Source: Desertivibrio insolitus (GTDB lineage Bacteria > Actinomycetota > Actinomycetes > Actinomycetales > Microbacteriaceae). Taken from it: a DNA stretch of 64,000 nucleotides. Position numbers and translations under genes: made by a program. Of the stretch, positions 29,946 through 38,687 are shown one piece after another (the first letter of the stretch is position 1; each line of letters begins with the position of its first letter). The notes beneath the pieces were generated by a model, which worked only from the letters and a program-made list of their open reading frames with translations, was not told the DNA's origin and did no database searches. The DNA is taken from positions 62,001-126,000 of the forward strand of contig NZ_JAFIQW010000005.1 in assembly GCF_017355965.1 (NCBI RefSeq), given 5' to 3'.

Positions 29946-31888
29946 CATCGCTCTTCCTCGACGCCTCCGCCGCGCCCCCCGCGCCGCTGCGCGGCCACCT
30001 GCCCGCGCTCGGCGACGAGCGGGTCACGGTGACCTCGCGGTGGCTGGAGTTCGACGGACGTCCGGTCGTGCCGATCAGCGCCGAGGTGCACTTCTCGCGC
30101 CTGCCGCGGAGCGGGTGGCGTCGCACGCTCCGGCTGCTCCGCGAGGGCGGCGTGACCGTCGTCGCGACGTACGTGTTCTGGAACCACCACGAGCGCACCC
30201 AGGGCGACCGGCACTCCGACGGCGACCTCGACCTGCGAGCCTTCCTCGAGGCGTGCCGCGAGGAGGGGCTCGAGATCGCCCTGCGGATCGGCCCCTTCGT
30301 GCACGGGGAGTCGCGGCACGGCGGCATCCCCGACTGGGTGGTCGAGCGCGGTGGCATCCGGTCGAACGATCCCGACTACCTCGCCCTCGTGCGGAACTGG
30401 TACACGCGGCTCGCGGAGGAGGCCCGCGACATCCCGCTGCTCGCCGTGCAGGTCGACAACGAGCTCTACGACGCCCCCGAGCACATCTCGGAGCTGATGG
30501 CGATCGCCCGCGACGTCGGCGTTGCCGCGCCGCTCTGGACGGCGACGGCGTGGGGCGGCGCGCAACTGCCGGTCGACGAGGTGCTGCCCGTGTACGGCGG
30601 CTACCCGGCCTCGTTCTGGATCGAGGCGGACGTCGAGTTCGACGAGCGCAGCGCGAGCAACTTCCGCTACGACGCGGAGCGCGACGAGGCCGGCATCGGC
30701 GCCGACCAGCGCGACGAGCCGCCGGCCGTGACGAACCTCGACCTCGAGCGCTATCCGTTCCTCACCTGCGAGCTCGGCGGCGGCATGGTCAGCGCGTACC
30801 ACCGCCGGCTCGCGCCCACCGCCCGGGACGTCGCGGCGCTCGCGCTGACGAAGCTCGGCAGCGGATCGAACTGGCAGGGGTACTACATGTACTCCGACGG
30901 GCGGAACCCGGGGGAGCACCTGCAGGAGAGCCAGGAGTCGGGCTTCCCCAACGACCTGCCCCGCATCGACTACGACTTCGGGGCGCCGCTCACCGCCGCC
31001 GGGCACCGGCGTGAGAGCTGGGCGGAACTCGCGCTGCAGCACCGCTTCCTCGCCGCGTTCGGCGAGCGGTTGGCCCCGATGACCCCGCGCTTCCCCGAGC
31101 CCGGCGACCTGCGCTGGGCCGTGCGCAGCGACGGGGACGCGGGCTTCCTGTTCGTCACCAATCACGCGCCGGAGGAGCTGCTGCCGGCCCGACGCGCGGC
31201 CTTCGCGGTGCGCCTCGCCGACGGGGTCGTCGAGCTGCCGGAACTCGACGTGCCCGCGGGCGCGTTCTTCGTGCTGCCGTTGCGGATGCCGGTGGGCGAC
31301 CGACTCGTCGACTGGGCGACCGCCCAGCCGCTCGACCTCGGGGAGGACGGGTCGCTGACCCTGCTCGAGGTCGAGGGCCTCGCGCCGCGCGTGTCGGTGG
31401 ACGGCGTCGTCGGCGGGTTGCAGCCGGGGGAGAACGTCGTTGCGGGGCTGACCGTGCGCCTGGTCGGGGCTGCCGAAGCACGGCGACTGCCGGCACCGGA
31501 TGAATTGCCCGTCACCGTCACCGTTCGGAGTGAGGCGGGAGAGCCGCGTCCCACGTCGCCCGGCCCCTCCGGCCGCGCCGCCACCCCGACGGACTGGACC
31601 GGGGCGCTCGCCGCCGAGCTCGCTTGCGGGGGCGGCTGGCCGGAGGGCGAACTGCGCCTCGACTGGACCGGCGACGCGGCAAGGCTGTGGAACGGCGACG
31701 CACTGCACGCGGACTCGTTCTTCAGCGGCCGCACCTGGCACGTGCCGGTGACGGCGCAGTTGGCGCCGACGCTGCGGCTGGAGATCCTGCCCCGGGCGAA
31801 CGACCCCCTCGTGTACGTGCCGCCGCGGATGCGCGAGCGCACCGGTGCCCAGGTCACGCGCGCCGTCGTCGTGCCCACCGAGGACTGA
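29942..31888 (+). CDS. GH35-type beta-galactosidase-like glycosidase
   Basis: 648-residue clan GH-A enzyme without a signal peptide. LEFDGRPVVPISAEVHFSRLPRSGWRRTL and YVFWNHHERTQGD are the hallmark GH35 beginning (inverse order of sugar-binding loop and WNxHE-like motif). Glu174 in VQVDNELYD is the expected acid/base and Glu277 in LTCELGGGM the candidate nucleophile. Known GH35 members remove terminal beta-galactose; here specificity is inference. GTG 29942 overlaps the DUF5107 stop (GTGA), so the two are made together. A hairpin follows. Confidence 0.88.
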   Translation: MTSLFLDASAAPPAPLRGHLPALGDERVTVTSRWLEFDGRPVVPISAEVHFSRLPRSGWRRTLRLLREGGVTVVATYVFWNHHERTQGDRHSDGDLDLRAFLEACREEGLEIALRIGPFVHGESRHGGIPDWVVERGGIRSNDPDYLALVRNWYTRLAEEARDIPLLAVQVDNELYDAPEHISELMAIARDVGVAAPLWTATAWGGAQLPVDEVLPVYGGYPASFWIEADVEFDERSASNFRYDAERDEAGIGADQRDEPPAVTNLDLERYPFLTCELGGGMVSAYHRRLAPTARDVAALALTKLGSGSNWQGYYMYSDGRNPGEHLQESQESGFPNDLPRIDYDFGAPLTAAGHRRESWAELALQHRFLAAFGERLAPMTPRFPEPGDLRWAVRSDGDAGFLFVTNHAPEELLPARRAAFAVRLADGVVELPELDVPAGAFFVLPLRMPVGDRLVDWATAQPLDLGEDGSLTLLEVEGLAPRVSVDGVVGGLQPGENVVAGLTVRLVGAAEARRLPAPDELPVTVTVRSEAGEPRPTSPGPSGRAATPTDWTGALAAELACGGGWPEGELRLDWTGDAARLWNGDALHADSFFSGRTWHVPVTAQLAPTLRLEILPRANDPLVYVPPRMRERTGAQVTRAVVVPTED

Positions 31889-31914
31889 TCGCCGGAGCCG
31901 ACGAGCCCGAGACG

Positions 31915-31950
31915 ACGGATGCCGCGAGGCGCGAGCCCCGCGGCATCCGT
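31915..31950. terminator. Bidirectional terminator from inverted CGGATGCC pair
   Basis: ACGGATGCCGCG (31915-31926) pairs with CGCGGCATCCGT (31939-31950) around a 12-base loop, between the convergent GH35-like gene and pepN. Flanking GACGAC/GTCGTC can extend the stem loosely. Confidence 0.8.
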
Positions 31951-31965
31951 TCCTGCGTCGTCGCG

Positions 31966-34509
31966 TCAGCGCTGGTCGCGCGCCTGCACCTCGAGGGCGC
32001 GGGTGACGGCGGCGAGGTTCTCGATCACCAGACGGCGGAGCGCCGGCACCTCGGGGTGCGCGTCGAGCCACGCCTGGGTGGCTTCGACGAGCGCCTGGTT
32101 CGCGAGCGGCTCGGGGTAGAGGCCGAGCACGATGTACTCCGCGATCTTGTAGCTGCGGCTCTCCCAGATGCCGGCGATCGTCTCGAAGTAGCGCTCGACG
32201 AGCGGCTCGAGCACCGACGGGTCGTTCACGTGAGTGAAGCCCATGCCGGTCGCGCGGACGATCGTGTTGGGCAGCGAGTCGTCCTCGACGAGGGAGGCGA
32301 ACGCGGCGAGCTTGCCCTCGACGGTGGGGATCGTCGCCCGGGCGCGGGCGGCGGCCTGCTCGCCGTTCGCGGTGCGGTCCTTCTCGAGGGCGCGGTCGAT
32401 GTCCTCCTCGTCGGCCTCGCCGACGAGCACGAGCCCTTCGAGCAGCTCCCAGTCGAGGTCCGTGTCGATCTCGAGGCCGTCTAGGGTGATCGTGCCCTCG
32501 CGCAGGCCCTTGAGCACCGCCGCGTGGCCCTCGGTCGAGGCGATCGACGCGAAGAACTTCACGAACTGGAACTGCGCGTCGCTGCCCGGGATCGCCTCCT
32601 GGGCAAGCTGCCACAGGGCGTCGCCGACGTCGAGGATCGTCTCGGCGCGGGTCGACGGCGCGACGTAGCGTCGCGCGGCCTGCGTGAGCTGCGTGAGCGT
32701 CGTGCGCAGCGTCGTCGACTCGGTCTCGGTCGCGATGTTGCGCAGCACGAGCTGGATGTAGGCGCTGGCCGGGGTCTCGGCGTCGCGGACGGCGTCCCAG
32801 ACGGCACCCCAGACGATCGAGCGGGCGAGGGGGTTCTCGATCGAGGCGAGGTGCTCGATCGCGATCGCGAGGGAGCCCTCGTCGAGCCGGATCTTCGCGT
32901 AGGCGAGGTCGTCGTCGTTGAGCAGCACGAGGGCCGGCTTCTGCTTGCCGACGAGCGCGGGCACCTCGGTGCGCTCGCCGTCGACGTCGAGCTCCTCGCG
33001 GTGCGTGCGCACGAGCTTGTCCTCGACGAGGTTGTAGAACCCGATCGCGAGGCGGTGAGGGCGGATCGTCTGGTAGTCCTCGGGTGCCGACTGCAGCACC
33101 GCGAACGAGGTGATGAGCCCCGCGTCATCCGTCTGGATCTCGGGACGCAGCGTGTTGACGCCCGCGGTCTCGAGCCAGAGCTTCGACCACTCGGTGAGCT
33201 CGCGGCCGCTCGCGGTCTCGAGCTCGGCGAGCAGGTCGCGCAGCTCCGTGTTGCCGTACGCGTGCTTCTTGAAGTAGTTCGCGACGCCGGTGTAGAACGC
33301 GTCGATGCCGACCCACGCGACGAGCTGCTTCAGCACCGAGCCGCCCTTGGCGTACGTGATGCCGTCGAAGTTGACCTGCACGTCCTCGAGGTCGTTGATG
33401 GTCGCGACGACGGGGTGCGTCGAGGGGAGCTGGTCCTGGCGGTAGGCCCAGGTCTTCTCCATCGCGTTGAAGGTGGTCCACGCGCGGTTCCACTCGGTCG
33501 CCTCGGCGGTCGCGATCGTCGAGGCCCACTCGGCGAACGACTCGTTGAGCCAGAGGTCGTTCCACCACTTCATCGTCACGAGGTCGCCGAACCACATGTG
33601 GGCGAGCTCGTGCAGGATCGTGACGACGCGGCGCTCCTTGATCGCGTCGGTGACCTTGCTGCGGAAGACGTAGGTCTCGGTGAAGGTCACCGCGCCGGCG
33701 TTCTCCATGGCGCCCGCGTTGAACTCCGGCACGAAGAGCTGGTCGTACTTTGCGAAGGGGTACGGGTAGTCGAACTTCTCCTCGAAGTAGGCGAAGCCCT
33801 GCCGCGTCTTCTCGAAGATGTAGTCGGCGTCGAGGTACTCCGACAGCGACTTGCGGGAGAAGACGCCGAGCGGGATGACGCGGCCGTCGCGGCTCGTGAG
33901 CTCGCTGCGCACGACCTCGTAGGGGCCGGCCACGAGCGCGGTCACGTAGCTCGAGAGCTTCGGCGTCGGCTCGAAGGCCCACGTCGCGAACTCGCCGTCG
34001 TTGACGGGCTCGGGCGTGGGGGAGTTGCTGACGACCTGCCAGCGCGACGGCGTCGTGATCGTGAACTGGAACGTCGCCTTGAGGTCGGGCTGCTCGAATA
34101 CGGCGAACACGCGGCGGCTGTCGGGCACCTCGAACTGCGTGTAGAGGTACACCTCGCCGTCGACGGGGTCGACGAAGCGGTGCAGCCCCTCGCCCGTGTT
34201 GGTGTACTCGAAGTCGCCGACGACGGTGAGTACGTTCTCGGCCTCGAGCTGCGGCAGCTGGATGCGCACGTTGTCGGCGGCGACCTCGGCCACGTCGAGC
34301 GAGACCCCGTTGAGGGTCACCTCCGAGACGCTGCGGGTGATCGCGTCGATGAACGTCGACGACCCGGGTGTCGCCGTGAAGCGCACGGTGGTCGTGGACG
34401 AGAACACCTCCGGCCCGGTGGTCAGATCGAGCGCGATCTCGTAGCTCGACACGTCGACGATGGCCTTGCGCTCCTGCGCTTCGGCACGGGTCAGGTTGTC
34501 ACCGGGCAT
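31966..34509 (-). CDS. pepN: Aminopeptidase N
   Basis: M1 zinc aminopeptidase (847 aa), cytoplasmic, removing N-terminal residues from peptides. GAMEN substrate motif in FNAGAMENAGAV; zinc site HELAH (residues 300-304) with the third ligand Glu323 in WLNESFAEW, the correct 18-residue spacing. The C-terminal half is the helical ERAP1-like domain. The ATG at 34509 has GGAAGG upstream and a leader of about 30 bases from a shared promoter. Gene order pepN, nitroreductase, rpiB, nei is an actinobacterial constant. Confidence 0.97.
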   Translation of the reverse strand: MPGDNLTRAEAQERKAIVDVSSYEIALDLTTGPEVFSSTTTVRFTATPGSSTFIDAITRSVSEVTLNGVSLDVAEVAADNVRIQLPQLEAENVLTVVGDFEYTNTGEGLHRFVDPVDGEVYLYTQFEVPDSRRVFAVFEQPDLKATFQFTITTPSRWQVVSNSPTPEPVNDGEFATWAFEPTPKLSSYVTALVAGPYEVVRSELTSRDGRVIPLGVFSRKSLSEYLDADYIFEKTRQGFAYFEEKFDYPYPFAKYDQLFVPEFNAGAMENAGAVTFTETYVFRSKVTDAIKERRVVTILHELAHMWFGDLVTMKWWNDLWLNESFAEWASTIATAEATEWNRAWTTFNAMEKTWAYRQDQLPSTHPVVATINDLEDVQVNFDGITYAKGGSVLKQLVAWVGIDAFYTGVANYFKKHAYGNTELRDLLAELETASGRELTEWSKLWLETAGVNTLRPEIQTDDAGLITSFAVLQSAPEDYQTIRPHRLAIGFYNLVEDKLVRTHREELDVDGERTEVPALVGKQKPALVLLNDDDLAYAKIRLDEGSLAIAIEHLASIENPLARSIVWGAVWDAVRDAETPASAYIQLVLRNIATETESTTLRTTLTQLTQAARRYVAPSTRAETILDVGDALWQLAQEAIPGSDAQFQFVKFFASIASTEGHAAVLKGLREGTITLDGLEIDTDLDWELLEGLVLVGEADEEDIDRALEKDRTANGEQAAARARATIPTVEGKLAAFASLVEDDSLPNTIVRATGMGFTHVNDPSVLEPLVERYFETIAGIWESRSYKIAEYIVLGLYPEPLANQALVEATQAWLDAHPEVPALRRLVIENLAAVTRALEVQARDQR

Positions 34510-34542
34510 GGGCCGCCTTCCGCTGATTCTGTTGCGCCGTCC

Positions 34543-34552
34543 AGCCTAGGCT
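34543..34552. promoter_or_regulatory. Palindromic -10 box shared by divergent promoters
   Basis: AGCCTAGGCT contains TAGGCT on both strands (plus 34547-34552, minus 34548-34543). The plus copy is seven bases before the GTG at 34560; the minus copy is 33 bases before the pepN ATG. Confidence 0.65.
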
Positions 34553-34559
34553 CGTCGTC

Positions 34560-35168
34560 GTGACCCGTTCCACCGCCGTCGACTTCTGGTTCGACCCCGG
34601 ATGCCCCTGGTCCTGGATGACGAGCCGCTGGGTCGACGAGGTCGCCCGGCTCCGTCCCCTCGACGTCACTTGGCGCATCATGTCGCTCGCCGTGCTCAAC
34701 GAGGGCGCGGACGCCCCGAGCGAGCGCCTCGAGATGTGGGTCCGCTCGCGCCGCTACACCCGCCTCGTCGCGGCCGCGGCCGACCGGCACGGGCAGGAGG
34801 CGGTGAAGCCCCTCTATGACGCGCTCGGCACGCGGATCCACCTCGGCGGCTCGACCGACGCCGACGAGGTCATCGCGGGCGCGCTCGCCGAGGCCGGCCT
34901 GCCGGCGGACCTCGCGCGCTTCGCCGACACTGACGAGTACGACGCCGCCGTGCGGACGAGCCACGACGAGGGGCTCGCCCGCGTCGGGCAGGACGTCGGC
35001 ACCCCGGTGATCGCGGTGGGGGAGTCCGCGTTCTTCGGGCCCGTGATCTCGCCCGCGCCGAGGGGCGAGGAGGCCGTCGCGCTCTGGGACGGCGTCGTCG
35101 CGGTCGCCGCGTACGAGGGCTTCTTCGAGCTCAAGCGGTCCCGCACCCGCGGACCGGTCTTCGACTGA
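34560..35168 (+). CDS. DsbA-fold mycothiol-dependent nitroreductase (Rv2466c type)
   Basis: Cytoplasmic DsbA-like protein (202 aa) closely matching the Rv2466c family, which acts as a mycothiol-dependent reductase in oxidative stress. VDFWFDPGCPWSWMTSRWV holds the active site; here it is CPWS with Cys15 alone, where Rv2466c has CPWC. VGTPVIAVGESAFFGPVISPAPRGEEA carries the cis-Pro loop and the family end FFELKRSRTRGP. Monothiol chemistry with mycothiol is plausible. GTG 34560, leaderless from TAGGCT. Followed by rpiB. Confidence 0.9.
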   Translation: MTRSTAVDFWFDPGCPWSWMTSRWVDEVARLRPLDVTWRIMSLAVLNEGADAPSERLEMWVRSRRYTRLVAAAADRHGQEAVKPLYDALGTRIHLGGSTDADEVIAGALAEAGLPADLARFADTDEYDAAVRTSHDEGLARVGQDVGTPVIAVGESAFFGPVISPAPRGEEAVALWDGVVAVAAYEGFFELKRSRTRGPVFD

Positions 35169-35188
35169 CCCTCAATAGGATCGAAGCC

Positions 35189-35674
35189 ATGCGCATCCAC
35201 GTCGCCACCGACCACGCGGGGCTCGAGCTGAGCCGCAGCATCCAGGAGCACCTCGCCGCGGCGGGACACGAGGTCGTCGACCACGGTCCGACGTCGTACG
35301 ACCCGCTCGACGACTACCCGAGCTTCTGCATCAACGCCGCCGCGGCGGTCGTGCGAGACCAGAAGGCCGGCATCGAGTCGCTCGGCGTCGTCTTCGGCGG
35401 CTCCGGCAACGGCGAGCAGATCGCCGCGAACAAGGTGACCGGATGCCGCGCGGCGCTCGTCTGGAACCTCGACACCGCCAGGCTCGCCCGCCAGCACAAC
35501 GACGCCAACGTCATCTCGATCGGCGCCCGTCAGCACACCCTCGAGGAGGCCCTCGGCTTCATCGACGCGTTCGTCGCGGAGCCGTTCTCGCGGAAGGAGC
35601 GGCACGCCCGCCGCATCGCCCAGCTCGCCGAGTACGAGGCGACGGGCGCGATCGCCGGGCATCAGATCGACTGA
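35189..35674 (+). CDS. rpiB: Ribose-5-phosphate isomerase B
   Basis: Interconverts ribose 5-phosphate and ribulose 5-phosphate in the pentose phosphate pathway (161 aa). MRIHVATDHAGLELS, VVDHGPTSYDPLDDYP, GVVFGGSGNGEQIAANKVTG and NDANVISIGARQHTLEEA are standard RpiB/LacAB features; the Glu of GNGEQIAAN is the family catalytic base in the mycobacterial type. ATG 35189 has TAGGAT seven bases before it, giving its own leaderless promoter although the upstream gene is only 20 bp away. nei starts three bases after its stop. Confidence 0.96.
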   Translation: MRIHVATDHAGLELSRSIQEHLAAAGHEVVDHGPTSYDPLDDYPSFCINAAAAVVRDQKAGIESLGVVFGGSGNGEQIAANKVTGCRAALVWNLDTARLARQHNDANVISIGARQHTLEEALGFIDAFVAEPFSRKERHARRIAQLAEYEATGAIAGHQID

Positions 35675-35677
35675 GCC

Positions 35678-36616
35678 ATGCCCGAGGGTCACTCGATCCA
35701 CCGGATCGCGCAGCAGTTCAACCGGCACTTCGTCGGCGACGTCATCCGCGCGTCCTCCCCGCAGGGGCGGTTCGCCGCGGGCGCGCGCGAGCTCGACGGA
35801 CGCACGATGACCGAGGCGAAAGCCGTCGGCAAGCAGCTGTTCCTGCGTTTCGACGAGGACCGCTACCTGCGGGTGCACCTGGGGCTCTACGGAGCGTGGG
35901 ACTTCGCCGGCGAGGTGTCGGCCCCGCGCTTCGAGGGGTCGACGGTCGCGGATGACGCGGAGCCGAGCCTCTCCAGCATCGGCGCCCCTCGGCTGACGCG
36001 CCTGCGCATGGCCGAGCAGGAGGACGAGCGCGGCCTGGAACTCGCCGGGTTCCCGCCCGAGCCGGTCGGCGCCGTTCGCGTGCGGCTGCTCACCGAGACA
36101 TCCGTCGCCGACCTCCGCGGTCCCACCGCGTGCGAGGTCATCGGACCGGACGAGGTCGAGCGCCAGCTCGCGAAGCTCGGCCCCGACCCGATGGTCGACC
36201 GCGGCCGCAGGGGCGAGGACCGCTTCGTCGCCAACGTCCGCAGCCGCAACGTCGCGATCGGGCAGCTGCTCATGGACCAGTCGGTGGTGAGCGGGATCGG
36301 CAACGTGTTCCGCGCCGAGCTGCTGTTCCGGGCCCGTCTCAACCCGCACAAGCCCGGCCGCGAGATCCCCGAGGACCAGCTGCGCGAGCTGTGGCGCGAC
36401 TGGGCGAAGCTGCTGAAGCGTGCCGTCAAGGTCGGTCAGATGCTGACGATGGACGGGCTCAGCACCGCGCGCCGAGAGAAGGCGATCGCCAGCCAGGCCG
36501 ACCGGCACTGGGTCTACAAGCGGCAGGGGCTGCCCTGCCGGGTGTGCGGCACGCACATCCTCATCGAGGAGATGGCCGGGCGGAACCTGTACTGGTGCCC
36601 GAAGGACCAGGCGTGA
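35678..36616 (+). CDS. nei: Fpg/Nei-family DNA glycosylase with altered zinc finger
   Basis: Base-excision repair glycosylase/AP lyase (312 aa). The N-terminus PEGHSIHRIAQQF supplies the nucleophilic Pro and catalytic Glu (after Met removal); the helix-two-turn-helix is QSVVSGIGNVFRAELLFRA. The C-terminal zinc finger reads CRVCGTHI, then RNLYWCPKDQA: the fourth ligand, Cys in the usual WCPxCQ, is Asp here. Rv2464c (nei1) occupies the same place beside rpiB in M. tuberculosis. The stop overlaps the next gene by four bases. Confidence 0.93.
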   Translation: MPEGHSIHRIAQQFNRHFVGDVIRASSPQGRFAAGARELDGRTMTEAKAVGKQLFLRFDEDRYLRVHLGLYGAWDFAGEVSAPRFEGSTVADDAEPSLSSIGAPRLTRLRMAEQEDERGLELAGFPPEPVGAVRVRLLTETSVADLRGPTACEVIGPDEVERQLAKLGPDPMVDRGRRGEDRFVANVRSRNVAIGQLLMDQSVVSGIGNVFRAELLFRARLNPHKPGREIPEDQLRELWRDWAKLLKRAVKVGQMLTMDGLSTARREKAIASQADRHWVYKRQGLPCRVCGTHILIEEMAGRNLYWCPKDQA

Positions 36617-37248
36617 GGCGCACGCCCGAGTACCTCCTCGAGGACGCCGAGGAGGTCAAGCGGCTCATCCGCGAGAACCCCTGGGCCACGATCGTCGCCT
36701 CGACCGCCGACGGGCTCGTCGCCTCGCACTACCCCGTGCTGCTCGAGGAGCACGCGGAGGGCATCTCGATCGTGAGCCACGTCGGCCGCCCGGACGAGGT
36801 CGCGCTCGAGCTCGGTCGCGGCGAGGTGCTCGTGATCGTGCAGGGTCCGCACGGCTACATCTCGCCCGGCTGGTACGACCCGAGCCCCGCCGTGCCCACC
36901 TGGAACCACGTGACGGCCCACCTCTACGGGGTGCCGGAACTGCTGAGCCCCGAGGAGAACTACCGCGTGCTGGGCGAACTCGTCGATCACTTCGAGCAGC
37001 GGATGCCGCGGCCGCGCCGCATGGAGGCGGACGACGACCAGAGCACCTACGCGCGCCGCATCTCCCGCGGCACGGTGGGCTTCCGCCTGCGCGTCACCCG
37101 CTTCGACGCGCGCGCGAAGCTGAGTCAGAACCGGCCCGAGGAGACGAGGGAGCGCATCATCGCCGAGCTCGAGCACGGCGAGCACTACGCCAACCCCGCG
37201 CTCGCGGAGGAGATGCGCCGGGTGGAGATGCGGCGGGTGTCGGAGTGA
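36613..37248 (+). CDS. FMN-binding, PaiB-type protein
   Basis: 211-residue protein of the FMN-binding split-barrel family usually called negative transcriptional regulator (PaiB in Bacillus). NPWATIVASTADGLVASHYPVLL is the N-terminal flavin-fold strand pair, and GPHGYISPGWYDPSPAVPTWNHVTAHLYG is its diagnostic motif. Whether it regulates transcription or acts enzymatically is open. GTG 36613 overlaps the nei stop (GTGA), and its own stop overlaps the amidohydrolase, forming an rpiB-nei-paiB-amidohydrolase transcript. Confidence 0.9.
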   Translation: MRRTPEYLLEDAEEVKRLIRENPWATIVASTADGLVASHYPVLLEEHAEGISIVSHVGRPDEVALELGRGEVLVIVQGPHGYISPGWYDPSPAVPTWNHVTAHLYGVPELLSPEENYRVLGELVDHFEQRMPRPRRMEADDDQSTYARRISRGTVGFRLRVTRFDARAKLSQNRPEETRERIIAELEHGEHYANPALAEEMRRVEMRRVSE

Positions 37249-38687
37249 GCCTGCTGCTGCGCAACGGGCGGCTGCCCGGGGGCGACGTGCCCGTCGACCT
37301 GCACCTCGAGGGCGACCGCATCGCCGCGGTCGGCCCCGGCCTCGTCGCGCCCGGCGCCAAGGTGCTCGAGCTCGACGGTCGCGTGCTGATCCCCGGCCTC
37401 TGGGACCAGCACGTGCACCTCACGCAGACCGCGCTCGCCCGGCAGCGCCTCGACCTCTCTCCCGCCGGCTCGGCCGCCGAGGCCGCCGCGCTCGTGCGCG
37501 CCCAGCTCGACGCGACCGGCCTCCCGCCGCAGGGGCTGCCGTTCGTCGGCACCGGCTTCCGCGACGGGCTGTGGCCCGACGATCCCGATCCTGCGCTGCT
37601 CGACGCCGCGGCCGGCGACGTGCCCGTCGTGCTCGTGAGCGCCGACCTGCACTGCTGCTGGCTCAACACCGCCGCCGCGGCCCGCTTCGGCACCGAGCCA
37701 GGGCTCCTGCGCGAGGACGCGTGCTTCGCGGTCGTGCGCTCGCTCGACGACGTGCCGGCCGAGGTCATCGACCGCTGGGTGCTCGACGAGGGGCGCCGCG
37801 CCGCCACCCGCGGCGTCGTCGGGGTCGTCGACCTCGAGATGCGCTGGAACGCCGACGACTGGCAGCGCCGGGTGGCCGAGGGCTTCGATGCGCTGCGCGT
37901 GCGCTTCGGCGTCTACCCGCAGCACCTCGACCGCGCGATCGAGGCGGGACTCTCGACCGGACGGGCACTCGCCCCGCTGCTCGAGGTCGGCCCGTTCAAG
38001 GTCATCACCGACGGCTCCCTCAACACCCGCACCGCCTTCTGCGTCGACCCCTACCCCGGGCTCGACTCGCGGGGGCTGCTCACCGTGCCGCCGGAGGAGC
38101 TCGGCCGCATGCTCGAGCGGGCGGATGCCGCGGGGCTCGTGCCCGCCGTGCACGCCATCGGCGACGACGCCAACCGGCTCGCCCTCGACGTGTTCGCACG
38201 CCTCGGCCTGCGCGGCCGCATCGAGCATGCACAGCTGCTCCGGCACGAGGACGTGCCCCGCTTCGCCGAGCTCGGGGTGATCGCAAGCGTGCAGCCGGAG
38301 CACGCGATGGACGACCGCGACGTCGCCGACCGGTACTGGGCGGGCCGCACCGAGCGCGCCTTCGTGCTGCGCTCCCTGATCGAGTCCGGCGCGACCGTCG
38401 TGCTGGGCTCCGACGCGCCCGTCGCGCCGCTCGATCCGTGGGTCGCGATCGCCGCGGCGACGACGCGCAGCCGCGAGGCGCGCGAGCCGTGGCATCCGGA
38501 GCAGCGGATCGACGTCGCGACGGCGCTGCGCTGCTCGAGCGACGGGGTCGACGAGCTGCTGCCGGGCGGCCGGGCGGACGTCGCGGTGCTCGACGCGGAC
38601 CCTGTGCGGTCGGAGCCCGCCGCGCTGCGGGAGTTCCCGGTCGCCGTGACCCTCGTCGCGGGCCGGGTGACCCACTCCACGCTGTGA
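37245..38687 (+). CDS. Amidohydrolase family protein (YtcJ-like)
   Basis: Metal-dependent hydrolase (480 aa) of the amidohydrolase-3 group. The N-terminal beta domain (LLLRNGRLPGG...DLHLEGDRIAAVGPG) leads to HVHLTQ with metal ligands His56 and His58. VPAVHAIGDDANRLAL, RIEHAQLL and VLGSDAPVAPLDPW supply further His/Asp ligands, and GGRADVAVLDADP ends the domain. Substrate unknown. GTG 37245 overlaps the preceding stop by four bases. Confidence 0.9.
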   Translation: MSLLLRNGRLPGGDVPVDLHLEGDRIAAVGPGLVAPGAKVLELDGRVLIPGLWDQHVHLTQTALARQRLDLSPAGSAAEAAALVRAQLDATGLPPQGLPFVGTGFRDGLWPDDPDPALLDAAAGDVPVVLVSADLHCCWLNTAAAARFGTEPGLLREDACFAVVRSLDDVPAEVIDRWVLDEGRRAATRGVVGVVDLEMRWNADDWQRRVAEGFDALRVRFGVYPQHLDRAIEAGLSTGRALAPLLEVGPFKVITDGSLNTRTAFCVDPYPGLDSRGLLTVPPEELGRMLERADAAGLVPAVHAIGDDANRLALDVFARLGLRGRIEHAQLLRHEDVPRFAELGVIASVQPEHAMDDRDVADRYWAGRTERAFVLRSLIESGATVVLGSDAPVAPLDPWVAIAAATTRSREAREPWHPEQRIDVATALRCSSDGVDELLPGGRADVAVLDADPVRSEPAALREFPVAVTLVAGRVTHSTL

